The notes under the pieces were generated by a model, which did not search any database, was not told the DNA's origin, and saw nothing but the letters and a program-made list of their open reading frames with translations. The position numbers were made by a program, and so were the translations under genes. A stretch of DNA of 64,000 bases from Desulfosporosinus sp. FKB (GTDB lineage Bacteria > Bacillota > Desulfitobacteriia > Desulfitobacteriales > Desulfitobacteriaceae): the NCBI RefSeq assembly GCF_002196705.1, contig NZ_NADJ01000032.1, positions 62,001-126,000 of the forward strand. Reading direction: 5' to 3'. Positions 9,505 through 18,181 of this stretch are shown here, piece by piece (positions within the stretch are counted from its first letter, which is position 1; each line of letters opens with the position of its first letter).

Positions 9505-10041
9505 ATGAACGATAAGCAAAAATTATCTGAAACACGTATCGCGGGAGAAGTGATCTTTGAGGGACGTATGCTTCGCCTAGAACGAGATAAAGTCGCATTG
9601 CCCAATGGAAGTGAGACGTATCGAGAGGTTGTTAGGCACCCCGGAGCTGTTGCCGTTATCGCTTTACAGGATCAGGAAATCCTTATGGTTCGTCAATATC
9701 GATATCCTATTGCTCGTGAAACGTTAGAAATACCCGCCGGAAAAATTGATCCCCAAGAATCTCCATTGAACTGCGCGATTCGCGAACTGCGTGAAGAAAC
9801 CGGCTATAGGGGAACTATGGAATTAATGGGTACTTTTTATACAACGCCGGGTTTTACGGATGAGGTTATGCACATTTTTTTAGCTCGAGATTTGGTTTGG
9901 GATCCTTTGGCAACAGATGATGATGAGTTTTTAACGGTGGAGAAAATTCCCTGGAGTGAAGCATTAAGACGTGCTTGCCAAAATGAGTTTATTGATGCCA
10001 AAACAATACTTGGAATTTTGCTTGTCCAGGAGCATATATAA
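9505..10041 (+). CDS. nudF: ADP-ribose pyrophosphatase, NUDIX family
   Basis: The protein has 178 residues. The full NUDIX box is visible (GKID-x5-L...RELREETGY), together with the ADP-ribose-hydrolase Pro/Tyr context after it (YTTPGFTDE). It hydrolyses ADP-ribose to AMP and ribose 5-phosphate. The ATG at 9505 preceded by aaagaaggg was chosen; the open frame extends further upstream but lacks homology-like sequence. It begins the nudF-yqxK-spoIIM order conserved in Bacillus. Confidence 0.9.
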   Translation: MNDKQKLSETRIAGEVIFEGRMLRLERDKVALPNGSETYREVVRHPGAVAVIALQDQEILMVRQYRYPIARETLEIPAGKIDPQESPLNCAIRELREETGYRGTMELMGTFYTTPGFTDEVMHIFLARDLVWDPLATDDDEFLTVEKIPWSEALRRACQNEFIDAKTILGILLVQEHI

Positions 10042-11204
10042 TGATTTATGCGGATTTACATATTCATATTGGACAAAGTCTTGATAATAAGCTGGTTAAA
10101 GTCACAGCCTCAAAATCTTTAACCCTTCCCAATATTCTGGAGGTTGCCCGGGATATAAAAGGTCTGAATATGATTGGAATTGTAGATGCCCATTCGGAGG
10201 GTGTTCGTAACGATTTCAGAACCTTGCTCACTTTGGGGGAGATCCATGCTCTGGCTGAAGGTGGATATGCTGCCAAGGGCTTAACAATTATTCCCGGACA
10301 TGAAATCGAATTGCAAATTGGGGAGGGGAACGCACATTTTCTGGCCTATTTTCCTTCTCTCGGCCACATAGAAGACTATGCCCGGGAAATAAGGGCTGCT
10401 ACAAAGAATTGGCAGTTGAGTACCCAGAAAGGTCATCTTCAAATTGAGCAGTGGCTGGAGGCTGTCGGAAAAGCTGAGGGAATATGGTTTCCGGCTCATG
10501 CTTTTACTCCCCATAAAGGAATCTATGGAAACTGCTGTCGCCGCTTGGCTGACGTTTTGCCCATTCTCCCTCGAGGACTGGAAATTGGTTTAAGTGCGGA
10601 CAGAGCTATGGCTAAAAGTATCAGTGAACTGGAGAATGTGGTTTTGTTCAGCAATTCAGATGCTCACTCTTTAACCAACATCGCTCGAGAATATAATCTG
10701 CTGGAGAACGTTGAATCTTCTTTTCAAGGATTAAGTGATTTATTGTTAATAAATCCAAAAGGAAGTGTGCGGAATTTTGGCCTGCCGCCGAAAGTGGGCA
10801 AGTATCATCGGACATACTGTTTGCATTGCGAACAGGTTGTTTTAACGTCTCCGCCACAATTGTCATGTCCTGTCTGCGGAAGTCATCACGTAGTGGCAGG
10901 GGTTTTGGATCGTGTAGTAAGTATTGCTGACAATACCTTAACTGATAATGATCCTTCAAGTTATGTATATCAGGTGCCCCTGCAAAGGCTCCCGGGAATT
11001 GGACCTAAAATGTATCAGCGGCTGCTAAATCATTTCAAAACTGAAATGGCAGTTTTGCATGAAGTTTCTGAAGAAGAATTAATCCCGGTGGCCGGTGAAA
11101 AAATAACAGCCTGGATTTTAAAAGCTCGGCGCAATGACTTGGAATTTATCTCTGGCGGAGGGGGCGTATTTGGTAAGGTTTTGGACATACTTTCCCTTGA
11201 ATAG
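10041..11204 (+). CDS. PHP-domain protein of the endonuclease Q family (YqxK-like)
   Basis: The protein has 387 residues. An N-terminal PHP metal-binding signature (ADLHIHIG) is followed by further His/Asp motifs (DAHSEGV, PGHEIE, PAHAFTPHKG, SNSDAHS). A zinc-ribbon pair (CLHCEQ ... CPVCGSHH, about residues 260-282) and a helix-hairpin-helix-like segment (LPGIGPKMYQRL) follow. This is the layout of EndoQ, a nuclease that cuts at deaminated bases. The ATG overlaps the nudF stop by one base. The repair function is inferred from the family. Confidence 0.85.
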   Translation: MIYADLHIHIGQSLDNKLVKVTASKSLTLPNILEVARDIKGLNMIGIVDAHSEGVRNDFRTLLTLGEIHALAEGGYAAKGLTIIPGHEIELQIGEGNAHFLAYFPSLGHIEDYAREIRAATKNWQLSTQKGHLQIEQWLEAVGKAEGIWFPAHAFTPHKGIYGNCCRRLADVLPILPRGLEIGLSADRAMAKSISELENVVLFSNSDAHSLTNIAREYNLLENVESSFQGLSDLLLINPKGSVRNFGLPPKVGKYHRTYCLHCEQVVLTSPPQLSCPVCGSHHVVAGVLDRVVSIADNTLTDNDPSSYVYQVPLQRLPGIGPKMYQRLLNHFKTEMAVLHEVSEEELIPVAGEKITAWILKARRNDLEFISGGGGVFGKVLDILSLE

Positions 11205-11244
11205 GAATAAAATTCCATATAGAAAAGGGAAAGGGGGATTTTCT

Positions 11245-11844
11245 ATGTGGAAAAAGCTAGGCGATCATATTTGTAAATACTGGGTTATCTATCTCACACT
11301 TTCGAGCGTTTATTTGGCTGGTGTCGTGTTTGGCGCTTTGGGAGTCAAAGCTTTAGGAGCTTCGGCTGCCTCTCAATTGGGGGATTTTCTCAATACGCTT
11401 TTAAAAAATCAACCAGTTGATTTAAACCCGGTATTTCTCGGGCAATTGGCGAGAGATGTTTTTATTATCATGGTAGGAATATGGATCCTAGGACTTACCA
11501 TCATTGGGGCCCCGTTAATTTATCTCATTGTTTTTACGCGAGGTTTTATTCTGGGTTTTACGGTTAGTTTTATTATTAGCTTTAAAGGAATGTTGGGCCT
11601 TGGCTTAATCCTTGTAACTGTCTTAGTGCCTGCGCTTTTGGGAATCCCCTTATTGTTATTAGGAGCAGGCTTGGCAACTATCTTTTCCTTTTTATTATTA
11701 AGGGGTAAAGCCAGAGGAGAATCACTGCGCCGAGAGTTTTTGTATTATACCGTGGCTGCGGCGTTTGTATCTCTTGGCGCAGTATTTGTAGGAGTTGCTC
11801 AAGGGTATTTTTCAGTATTGGGTACTCGAGTTTTGGGGTTGTAA
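11245..11844 (+). CDS. spoIIM: Stage II sporulation protein M
   Basis: The protein has 199 residues, the normal SpoIIM length. It is an integral membrane protein with about five hydrophobic segments (near residues 15-35, 70-95, 100-120, 125-150 and 170-190). SpoIIM acts with SpoIID and SpoIIP in engulfment. The ATG at 11245 follows aaagggggat; an upstream open frame overlaps the previous gene and is not used. In Bacillus the next genes are fur, yqzK and xerD; here ald takes the fur position. Confidence 0.92.
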   Translation: MWKKLGDHICKYWVIYLTLSSVYLAGVVFGALGVKALGASAASQLGDFLNTLLKNQPVDLNPVFLGQLARDVFIIMVGIWILGLTIIGAPLIYLIVFTRGFILGFTVSFIISFKGMLGLGLILVTVLVPALLGIPLLLLGAGLATIFSFLLLRGKARGESLRREFLYYTVAAAFVSLGAVFVGVAQGYFSVLGTRVLGL

Positions 11845-11859
11845 GTTTAAAAACAAGGA

Positions 11860-11918
11860 AAATAGCCTGCATTATTTTGCATTGCAACAATAAGCATGCA
11901 AAATAATGCAGGCTATTT
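11860..11918. promoter_or_regulatory. 23-bp-arm inverted repeat: terminator of spoIIM and/or activator site upstream of ald
   Basis: aaatagcctgcattattttgcat (11860-11882) is the exact reverse complement of 11896-11918. No long T run follows. It contains ATTTTGCA (11874-11881) and TGCAAAAT (11897-11904), the same words found upstream of the leucine dehydrogenase sigma54 promoter. It may serve both as an RNA hairpin and as an enhancer for ald. Confidence 0.55.
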
Positions 11919-11966
11919 AAAACGTTTAATTGTCATAAATCTCTTAAAATTCAGATATTGTTGCCA

Positions 11967-12070
11967 GTAAACTCGTTCAGCTAAAGCTGAACATGGGGTC
12001 TTCGGCGGGACTTTACCCCCACCGAAGAGCGCTCCCGCCTGTAAAGGCGGGAGTCTTACGATTGGATAAA
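11967..12070 (+). repeat. Structured repeat element, copy A
   Basis: It starts with a perfect hairpin (gttcagc-taaa-gctgaac). A stem cttcgg/ccgaag encloses a short insert, then a GC-rich hairpin (cccgcc-tgtaaa-ggcggg) leads into gtcttacgattggataaa. Copies B (44676) and C (46527) share the gctgaacat(c)gggg(c)ttc block and the same end. The structure is typical of transposon-associated RNAs (IS200/IS605 or HEARO-like), but no transposase or nuclease gene is present. It lies between the putative activator site and the sigma54 promoter of ald. Confidence 0.6.
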
Positions 12071-12128
12071 GACACAAAAAAGTCATTGAGAGAGTTAAAT
12101 CTTGTGCTGTTTGGATCTTGCTTGCTTC

Positions 12129-12144
12129 TGGCATAATAATTGCA
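12129..12144 (+). promoter_or_regulatory. Sigma54 (-24/-12) promoter of ald
   Basis: TGGCATAATAATTGCA has GG at 12130-12131 and GC at 12142-12143, 10 bp apart. It has the same TGGCAT-N5-TTGCA form as the leucine dehydrogenase promoter at 5543. It ends about 48 bp before the ald ATG. Confidence 0.8.
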
Positions 12145-12192
12145 TTATAATTAGCAAAGTTAGGAATATTGATTAAAATGGAGGTTTGCATT

Positions 12193-13308
12193 ATGCTGAT
12201 TGGAGTACCAAAAGAGATTAAAAACAATGAGAACCGTGTTGCCATTACTCCTGCGGGTGTCCATGCTTTTACTCTGACCGGACATCAGGTCGTTGTGGAA
12301 AAATCTGCTGGAGAAGGTAGTGGAATTACCGACGAAGAGTATGTCAAGGCTGGTGCCCAAATCTTAGATTCTGCAGCCGACGTTTGGAATGCTGACATGA
12401 TTATCAAGGTCAAGGAACCGATAGCACCCGAATACGACTTTTTTAAACCAGGACAAATTTTATTCACTTATTTGCATCTTGCTAACGAACCGGAATTGAC
12501 CAGGGTACTTATGGAAAAACAAGTTGTTGGGATAGCCTATGAAACGATTCAGCTCGACAATGGCTCTCTGCCTTTGCTGGTTCCTATGAGCGAAGTGGCT
12601 GGGCGAATGTCAATTCAAATCGGTGCCCAATTTTTAGAAAAACATTGCGGCGGAAAAGGAATGTTATTAGGTGGGGTTCCTGGAGTGTCGCCGGCTAAAG
12701 TTACGATTATCGGCGGGGGAATTGTAGGTACAAATGCGGCTAAAATGGCTGTTGGAATGGGTGCCAATGTCATCCTGATTGAAAAAAGCGCTCAACGGCT
12801 TCGCGAAATCGATGATCTGTTTAACGGACGAGTTAAAACTCTTATGTCAAACCCTTATAATATTGCTGCCAGTGTCGCTCGGGCGGATCTGCTTGTCGGA
12901 GCTGTGCTTATTCCTGGTGCCCGTGCTCCCCACTTAGTAACAGAGGAAATGGTAAAAACCATGACCCCCGGAAGTGTTATCGTTGACGTGGCTGTTGACC
13001 AAGGGGGCAGCATAGAAACCATCGATCGAGTTACTACCCATAGTGATCCAGTCTATATTAAACACGGTGTGGTACACTATTCGGTTGCTAATATGCCGGG
13101 AGCAGTCGCTAGAACCTCGACCTTTGCCCTGACCAATGTTACCTTAGGTTATGCTTTGGATATTGCTAATAAAGGATATTTTAAGGCACTCCAGGAAAAT
13201 CGCTCGCTGCGCAAAGGAATAAACGTTATTAACGGAAAGTTAACTTACAAAGCTGTTGCTGAATCATTAAATATTATGTATACGCCTTTAGAAGAAGCTT
13301 TGCTCTAA
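12193..13308 (+). CDS. ald: Alanine dehydrogenase
   Basis: The 371-residue enzyme interconverts L-alanine and pyruvate with NAD. The N-terminal [17 protein letters not shown] block, the catalytic Lys in IIKVKEPI, the His in TYLHLA, and the dinucleotide fold [18 protein letters not shown] are all present. The ATG has tggagg upstream and follows a good sigma54 promoter, so ald probably responds to amino acid availability with the leucine dehydrogenase operon. Two tandem terminators follow. Confidence 0.97.
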   Translation: MLIGVPKEIKNNENRVAITPAGVHAFTLTGHQVVVEKSAGEGSGITDEEYVKAGAQILDSAADVWNADMIIKVKEPIAPEYDFFKPGQILFTYLHLANEPELTRVLMEKQVVGIAYETIQLDNGSLPLLVPMSEVAGRMSIQIGAQFLEKHCGGKGMLLGGVPGVSPAKVTIIGGGIVGTNAAKMAVGMGANVILIEKSAQRLREIDDLFNGRVKTLMSNPYNIAASVARADLLVGAVLIPGARAPHLVTEEMVKTMTPGSVIVDVAVDQGGSIETIDRVTTHSDPVYIKHGVVHYSVANMPGAVARTSTFALTNVTLGYALDIANKGYFKALQENRSLRKGINVINGKLTYKAVAESLNIMYTPLEEALL

Positions 13309-13362
13309 GACCTGGTGTCATGACCGGTATTGTTAAAGCAGACTATTCTGAAGAGTGACTTC

Positions 13363-13428
13363 GAGTGAAATCGTGATATGGTTTCACTCTTTTTTCAGGG
13401 CCGAGTAAAACTCGGTCCTGAATTTTTT
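13363..13428 (+). terminator. Two tandem intrinsic terminators after ald
   Basis: First, gagtgaaa/tttcactc with a run of seven T (13363-13395). Second, agggccgag/ctcggtcct followed by gaatttttt (13397-13428). Tandem terminators suggest a need to insulate yqzK-xerD from ald transcription. Confidence 0.85.
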
Positions 13429-13482
13429 GGGGGATAAGGACAATCGTGAGTTGCATAAGCTTTAGGGATAGGAGGTAGAGTC

Positions 13483-13707
13483 ATGCCAAAAAAACATTGG
13501 AGAGACTTTTTCTTATATTTGGGACGGGTATTTCTCCTCCTGATTTTACTTGCTGTGTTGCTCCCGAAACTTGCTGTCGTCTGTAATATTTGGGTTTCAT
13601 CGTTGCTTCATAATGATGATAAACCTATGGGAAATCCGATGAAAGTCGAAGCACCTGGTTGGACAAAATCCGTTTTGCAATTATTCCCTATCTCTCAGAA
13701 AGAGTGA
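13483..13707 (+). CDS. Small single-span membrane protein, YqzK-like by position
   Basis: The protein has 74 residues: a basic N-terminus (MPKKHWRD), one hydrophobic segment at about residues 10-32, and a short polar tail that should lie outside the membrane. Its size, topology and place just before xerD match Bacillus YqzK (DUF4227), whose function is unknown. Sequence similarity to that family is not certain from inspection alone. An ataggaggtagagtc ribosome site precedes the ATG. Confidence 0.65.
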   Translation: MPKKHWRDFFLYLGRVFLLLILLAVLLPKLAVVCNIWVSSLLHNDDKPMGNPMKVEAPGWTKSVLQLFPISQKE

Positions 13708-13810
13708 TAATTTCCCTCAAAATTCCGAGTAAACAAGGAAAAGTGCTTATCTGCGTAGAATTTAAAAGTGTGATTTTGAATTTATTTTGAATTTAAATAG
13801 GGGGGATTTT

Positions 13811-14719
13811 ATGACCTCCACAGAACAGCTTTTGCAGCAATATATTATGTTTCTGCATGTTGAACGAGGGCTTTCCTTGAATACTCGCCAGGCTTATGAA
13901 CTTGATTTACGCCAGCTTGTTGTGTTCCTCGAGCAGAGGGAAACGGATGTTTTCAAATGTGAGCATAATGATCTCTTCTTATTTCTGCTTCACTGGAAAG
14001 AACAGGGTAAATCGCCCCGAAGTATTGCCAGGTGCAATGCTACGCTGCGAGGGTTTTTTGCCTTTATAATGGAGGAAGGGAAACGAAGTGACAATCCCAG
14101 TACATATCTTGTCACTCCGAAGCTAAATCAATCTCTTCCCAAAGTGTTGTCTGAAGGAACAATGGACAAACTATTAGAAACAAATGATACAACGGATGCT
14201 GCTTCACGAGATTTGGCAATCTTGGAAATTCTCTATGGAGGCGGTTTACGGGTCTCGGAGTTAATTAATCTCCGCGTAGGGGATGTATCATTGGATGTTG
14301 GGTATGTACGCTGTCTGGGAAAGGGAAATAAGGAACGGATCGTACCATTGGGAGAACCAGCGATACGGGCCGTTAAACGTTACATAACGGGTGCAAGAAA
14401 GCGTATGTGCGGAAAGTCCGCGAGTAATTTCTTATTCGTAAATGCGCATGGACATGCGCTAACTCGTCAAGGAGTAACATTTATTTTAAAAAAGTGGGGA
14501 ATGTCTCATAATCTTGAGAAAAGGATTTCGCCTCATATGTTCAGGCATAGTTTTGCAACTCACTTGTTGGATCATGGGGCAGATTTGCGTTCCGTGCAGG
14601 AGTTACTAGGCCACGCAGATATTTCTACGACTCAGATATACACGCATTTAACAAGAAAACGCTTGTTAGATGTATTTAATAAGTCTCATCCGCGTGCTGA
14701 TGGGAAAATTGACGAATAA
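13811..14719 (+). CDS. xerD: Site-specific tyrosine recombinase XerD
   Basis: The protein has 302 residues. It has an N-terminal SAM-like core-binding domain (about 1-90) and a catalytic domain with all six residues: Arg in GGGLRVSEL, Lys in [11 protein letters not shown], His and Arg in [14 protein letters not shown], His in [10 protein letters not shown], and the nucleophile Tyr in IYTHL. It resolves chromosome dimers with XerC at dif. The ATG at 13811 follows taggggggat; a TTG at 13787 lacks a ribosome site. Position before deoB and pdp matches Bacillus ripX. Confidence 0.93.
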   Translation: MTSTEQLLQQYIMFLHVERGLSLNTRQAYELDLRQLVVFLEQRETDVFKCEHNDLFLFLLHWKEQGKSPRSIARCNATLRGFFAFIMEEGKRSDNPSTYLVTPKLNQSLPKVLSEGTMDKLLETNDTTDAASRDLAILEILYGGGLRVSELINLRVGDVSLDVGYVRCLGKGNKERIVPLGEPAIRAVKRYITGARKRMCGKSASNFLFVNAHGHALTRQGVTFILKKWGMSHNLEKRISPHMFRHSFATHLLDHGADLRSVQELLGHADISTTQIYTHLTRKRLLDVFNKSHPRADGKIDE

Positions 14720-14756
14720 CACTAGTTTGAAATTATTTATAGATGGAGGCCAAATT

Positions 14757-15929
14757 ATGAAGCGCAGTATTATTATTGTCTTAGACAGTGTCGGTATCGG
14801 AGAAATGCCTGATTCTAGTAAATATGGAGACGCAGGAAGCAATACGTTGCATAATATTGCCGAAGCTGTGGGGGGGCTGGAGCTTCCAAATCTGGAAACG
14901 CTGGGGCTGGGGAACATTTACCAGATCAAAGGTGTGCATGCCCAGTCAAATCCTAAAGGAAGTTATGGCAAAATGGCAGAGGCTTCTCGAGGCAAGGATA
15001 CTACCAGCGGGCATTGGGAAATAGCGGGAGTTATTTTAGAGAGCGCGCTCCCAACCTTTCCTCAGGGGTTCCCACGGGAGTTCATTGATCGTTACGAGAA
15101 GGCAATCGGACGAGGTGTACTTGGCAACGAAGTCGCTTCAGGAACAGAAATCATTCAGCGCTTGGGTGAAGAACATATGAGAACGGGAAAACCTATTGTC
15201 TATACTTCTGCGGATTCGGTATTTCAGGTTGCGGCTCATGAAGAGGTTGTTCCTTTGCCGGAACTAATGCATTTTTGTCAGCTTGCCCGTGAAATGTTAA
15301 CTGGTAATTTGGAAGTAGGAAGGGTTATTGCTCGTCCTTTTCTTGGACAAGCCGGTGAGTTTTATCGAACTTCGAATCGGCACGATTTTGCCTTGGTACC
15401 TCCTCGCAAAACGTTATTAGAATATATTTCTGAACAAGGCCTCGCAGTCAATGCTGTTGGAAAAATTCACGACATTTATGCAGGGAAGGGGATTACTGAC
15501 TTTTGCTCAACAAAGAACAACATGGATGGTGTTGATAAAACTTTGGCGTATATGACTAAAACGAACGCCGGTTTGATCATGACAAATCTCGTAGACTTTG
15601 ATATGGTGTATGGCCACAGGAATAATGTGGAAGGTTATGCTCAAGCTTTGAAGGATTTCGACCAACGTTTGCCGGAATTAATGGCGCTTTTGCGCCCGGA
15701 GGACTTGCTGGTCATAACAGCTGATCATGGCTGCGATCCCACATTCCCGGGAACCGATCATACACGAGAATATGTTCCGCTGCTGCTTTATGGGCAAAGC
15801 GTAAAACATGGAGTGAATCTGGGAGTAAGATCAACGTTTGCTGATCTGGGGGCAACTGTTGCAGCCTATTTAGGCCTTGATCCTCTTCCAGTAGGAAAAA
15901 GTTTCTTAGCCGAGATTAGAAATGATTGA
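14757..15929 (+). CDS. deoB: Phosphopentomutase
   Basis: The 390-residue protein belongs to the alkaline-phosphatase superfamily and interconverts ribose (or deoxyribose) 1- and 5-phosphates. Metal ligands lie in [12 protein letters not shown], the nucleophile Thr region in [10 protein letters not shown], and further ligands in [17 protein letters not shown]. The ATG follows gatggaggc. It works with the pyrimidine nucleoside phosphorylase encoded next in nucleoside salvage. Confidence 0.96.
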   Translation: MKRSIIIVLDSVGIGEMPDSSKYGDAGSNTLHNIAEAVGGLELPNLETLGLGNIYQIKGVHAQSNPKGSYGKMAEASRGKDTTSGHWEIAGVILESALPTFPQGFPREFIDRYEKAIGRGVLGNEVASGTEIIQRLGEEHMRTGKPIVYTSADSVFQVAAHEEVVPLPELMHFCQLAREMLTGNLEVGRVIARPFLGQAGEFYRTSNRHDFALVPPRKTLLEYISEQGLAVNAVGKIHDIYAGKGITDFCSTKNNMDGVDKTLAYMTKTNAGLIMTNLVDFDMVYGHRNNVEGYAQALKDFDQRLPELMALLRPEDLLVITADHGCDPTFPGTDHTREYVPLLLYGQSVKHGVNLGVRSTFADLGATVAAYLGLDPLPVGKSFLAEIRND

Positions 15930-15956
15930 GAATAGGCAGGACATGGGGTGATTTAT

Positions 15957-17258
15957 ATGAGAACGGTTGATTTGATTCAAAAGAAAAAACGCGGCGAAAC
16001 TTTAAATACCGATGAAATTAACTATTTAGTTCAGGGATACGTTAACGGCGAAATTCCTGATTATCAAATGTCAGCATTTCTCATGGCTGTTTACTTTAAA
16101 GGAATGAATAAAAGAGAGATCGCCGACCTGACGTTATCATTTGTGGATTCTGGAGATAGAAACGACTTATCAGCAATACATGGGATTAAGGTTGATAAAC
16201 ATTCATCGGGTGGCGTAGGCGATAAGCTTAGTCTGGTTATTATTCCGCTTGTTGCATCTGCGGGAGTACCCGTTGCTAAAATGTCTGGAAGAGGATTAGG
16301 ACATACAGGCGGTACCATAGATAAATTAGAATCTATACAAGGCTTTAAGACAGAGCTGGATAGAGAAACGTTTATTCATAATGTAAATAACTTTAAAATG
16401 GCCATTGTCGGTCAGAGTTCCAATTTGACACCCGCGGATAAGAAGATCTATGCCCTTCGAGATGTGACGGCAACCGTTGACAGCATACCATTGATTGCCA
16501 GCAGTATTATGAGCAAAAAAATAGCCTCTGGTGCTGATTGCATAGTGCTGGATGTTAAAGTTGGTTCTGGAGCCTTTATGAAATCCATCCCCGAGGCTAT
16601 TGAATTAGCTAAGACGATGGTGGGAATCGGGAAATCGCTGAATAGAAAAACAATTGCCGTTGTTACAGATATGAGTCAGCCTCTTGGACATGAAGTGGGA
16701 AATGCTAATGAGGTAAAAGAAGCCATTGAAATCTTGAAGGGACAAGGAGCGGACGATGAAACGACTATTGCTTTGACTCTGGCGTCTTATATGACTGTCT
16801 TAGGAGGGGCCTTCAAGGATTTTGATATTGCTTATTCGGAACTTAGTCATGTTATTAATTCCGGCAGAGCGGTCGAAACGTTAAAAGAGTTGATAGAAAT
16901 TCAAGGCGGAAATTCAAAGGTTGTTGACGTACCTGCGTTACTTCCCCAAAGCGGCCGCCATATTGAAGTAAAAGCCGCAGGTGAGGGATATGTTGCAGCC
17001 ATTGATGCTGAAAAGATAGGCATAACTGCTATGCTGCTCGGCGCAGGAAGAAAGAAGAAAGAAGATGCCATAGATTTTTCGGCGGGAGTTACAATGTTGA
17101 AGAAAGTTGGAGATAAGGTTCGTTTGGGGGAAGCGATTTGCATTTTGCATACAAATCTGAAGGATTATAAAGAAGCTCTGGAAACGGCGAATCAGGCATA
17201 TTCCTTCAGTAGTATAAAATCGAAGCCCGGAAAGTATATTTATGAAGTAATTCAATAA
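15957..17258 (+). CDS. pdp: Pyrimidine-nucleoside phosphorylase
   Basis: The 433-residue protein cleaves uridine and thymidine phosphorolytically. The phosphate site KHSSGGVGDKLSL and the family signature SGRGLGHTGGTIDKLE are present, with the substrate Lys/Ser region VKVGSGAFMK and a C-terminal alpha/beta domain with GAGRKKKED. The ATG at 15957 is 9 bp after a weaker GTG. In Bacillus this position is held by a purine nucleoside phosphorylase followed by dacF; here the pyrimidine enzyme is found. Confidence 0.95.
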   Translation: MRTVDLIQKKKRGETLNTDEINYLVQGYVNGEIPDYQMSAFLMAVYFKGMNKREIADLTLSFVDSGDRNDLSAIHGIKVDKHSSGGVGDKLSLVIIPLVASAGVPVAKMSGRGLGHTGGTIDKLESIQGFKTELDRETFIHNVNNFKMAIVGQSSNLTPADKKIYALRDVTATVDSIPLIASSIMSKKIASGADCIVLDVKVGSGAFMKSIPEAIELAKTMVGIGKSLNRKTIAVVTDMSQPLGHEVGNANEVKEAIEILKGQGADDETTIALTLASYMTVLGGAFKDFDIAYSELSHVINSGRAVETLKELIEIQGGNSKVVDVPALLPQSGRHIEVKAAGEGYVAAIDAEKIGITAMLLGAGRKKKEDAIDFSAGVTMLKKVGDKVRLGEAICILHTNLKDYKEALETANQAYSFSSIKSKPGKYIYEVIQ

Positions 17259-17291
17259 GAAATAAGCTTGTTATTCCATAAGAGAAGAAAT

Positions 17292-17416
17292 GGGTCTGTT
17301 GCAAATGCATAAGCCCCCCCATTAAACGAAACCTTGCATAAATAGTGGCTTAATTATCCACTGATATGCAGGGTTTTATTTATAAAAACGTATAAATACT
17401 TATTATGCAACGGCCC
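17292..17416. mobile_element. MITE-like foldback element (about 125 bp) with nested terminator hairpin
   Basis: The ends are imperfect inverted repeats: gggtctgttgcaaatgcataag on the left and, read inward from the right, gggccgttgcataataag. The left end resembles the GG-x-CTGTTGCAAA termini of the IS6 family. Inside, aaaccttgcata...agtgg pairs with ccact...tatgcagggttt and is followed by T-rich DNA, so it can also terminate pdp transcription. No target duplication is obvious. Confidence 0.5.
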
Positions 17417-17512
17417 AGTCAATTAGTGTTGATTGAATCGCTTAAGGCACAATAATCATAAATTTCTCTTCCCAACGTATATGATAGAGAGGGTATTGGG
17501 AGGGGGGATATT

Positions 17513-17998
17513 ATGACTCGAGAGAAAACGATTTTTTCATTTCTTGAAGGTCTGACCACGAAGGATACATTTGCGGTTCTGGGGAATGCCCGGAAATTTA
17601 AAACTCACAAACATGCCTGGAAGGCTTGGCGGGCGTTAAAAGAATTTGGCTGTTTAGCTTATCCCGTTGCTGAAGATTTACAGCGAATTGATGGGAGCAA
17701 AGTATATTCAGGTGTCCAGGAACTAAAGGATAAGATAACTGTCATCGTACCTTGTCTGTTACCGGAGGAAATGCCGTCACTTGTCACAGAGGCTTCGTTT
17801 GCCGGAGTAAAAAAGATTTGGTTTCAAGAGCAGACATGGAGTCAAGATGTCCAAGAGGAATGCGAGAAAATGGGAATTCAAGTCTTCCGTGGATGTGTCC
17901 TTCGACATAAAAAATATCCTGCACTGAGTCTTTGTTACTTAAATCCTTGTTACTGGCATGGGTTAAAGGATTCGAAAGTTCCATCGAAACGTTACTAA
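17513..17998 (+). CDS. CoA-binding (Rossmann-type) domain protein
   Basis: The 161-residue protein looks like the CoA_binding_2/YccU family: the segments FAVLGNARKF, KEFGCLAYPVAEDL, ITVIVPCLLPEEMPSLV, VKKIWFQEQTWSQDV and MGIQVFRGCVLR follow the beta-alpha order of succinyl-CoA synthetase-like nucleotide folds. The C-terminal third has several Cys (RGCVLRH, LSLCYLNPCYW). Physiological role is unknown. A gggaggggggat ribosome site precedes the ATG. It lies between pdp and dacF, where Bacillus has no such gene. Confidence 0.6.
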   Translation: MTREKTIFSFLEGLTTKDTFAVLGNARKFKTHKHAWKAWRALKEFGCLAYPVAEDLQRIDGSKVYSGVQELKDKITVIVPCLLPEEMPSLVTEASFAGVKKIWFQEQTWSQDVQEECEKMGIQVFRGCVLRHKKYPALSLCYLNPCYWHGLKDSKVPSKRY

Positions 17999-18052
17999 AA
18001 GTTACTAAAATAACAAGAGAACATCAGTAAAACAAGAGAAAACAAAGTTTTT

Positions 18053-18086
18053 AAAGCCTTTGGGATATTTCCTAAAGGCTTTGCTA
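18053..18086 (+). terminator. Weak intrinsic terminator before dacF
   Basis: aaagccttt pairs with aaaggcttt across a 12-nt loop; the downstream T tract is interrupted (ttgctatatt). Confidence 0.5.
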
Positions 18087-18181
18087 TATTATACATATTT
18101 TAATGCTGCTTTTAATTCTCATTACTATATAATTTCTCTTTTCGGGAATAATAACATCAAATTTAATGAGGAGGAGTCAAG

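Noticed and set aside
10648-10959. Minus-strand open frame of 103 codons inside the EndoQ-like gene
   Set aside because: Lies wholly antisense to a well-supported gene, with no ribosome site or recognisable product.
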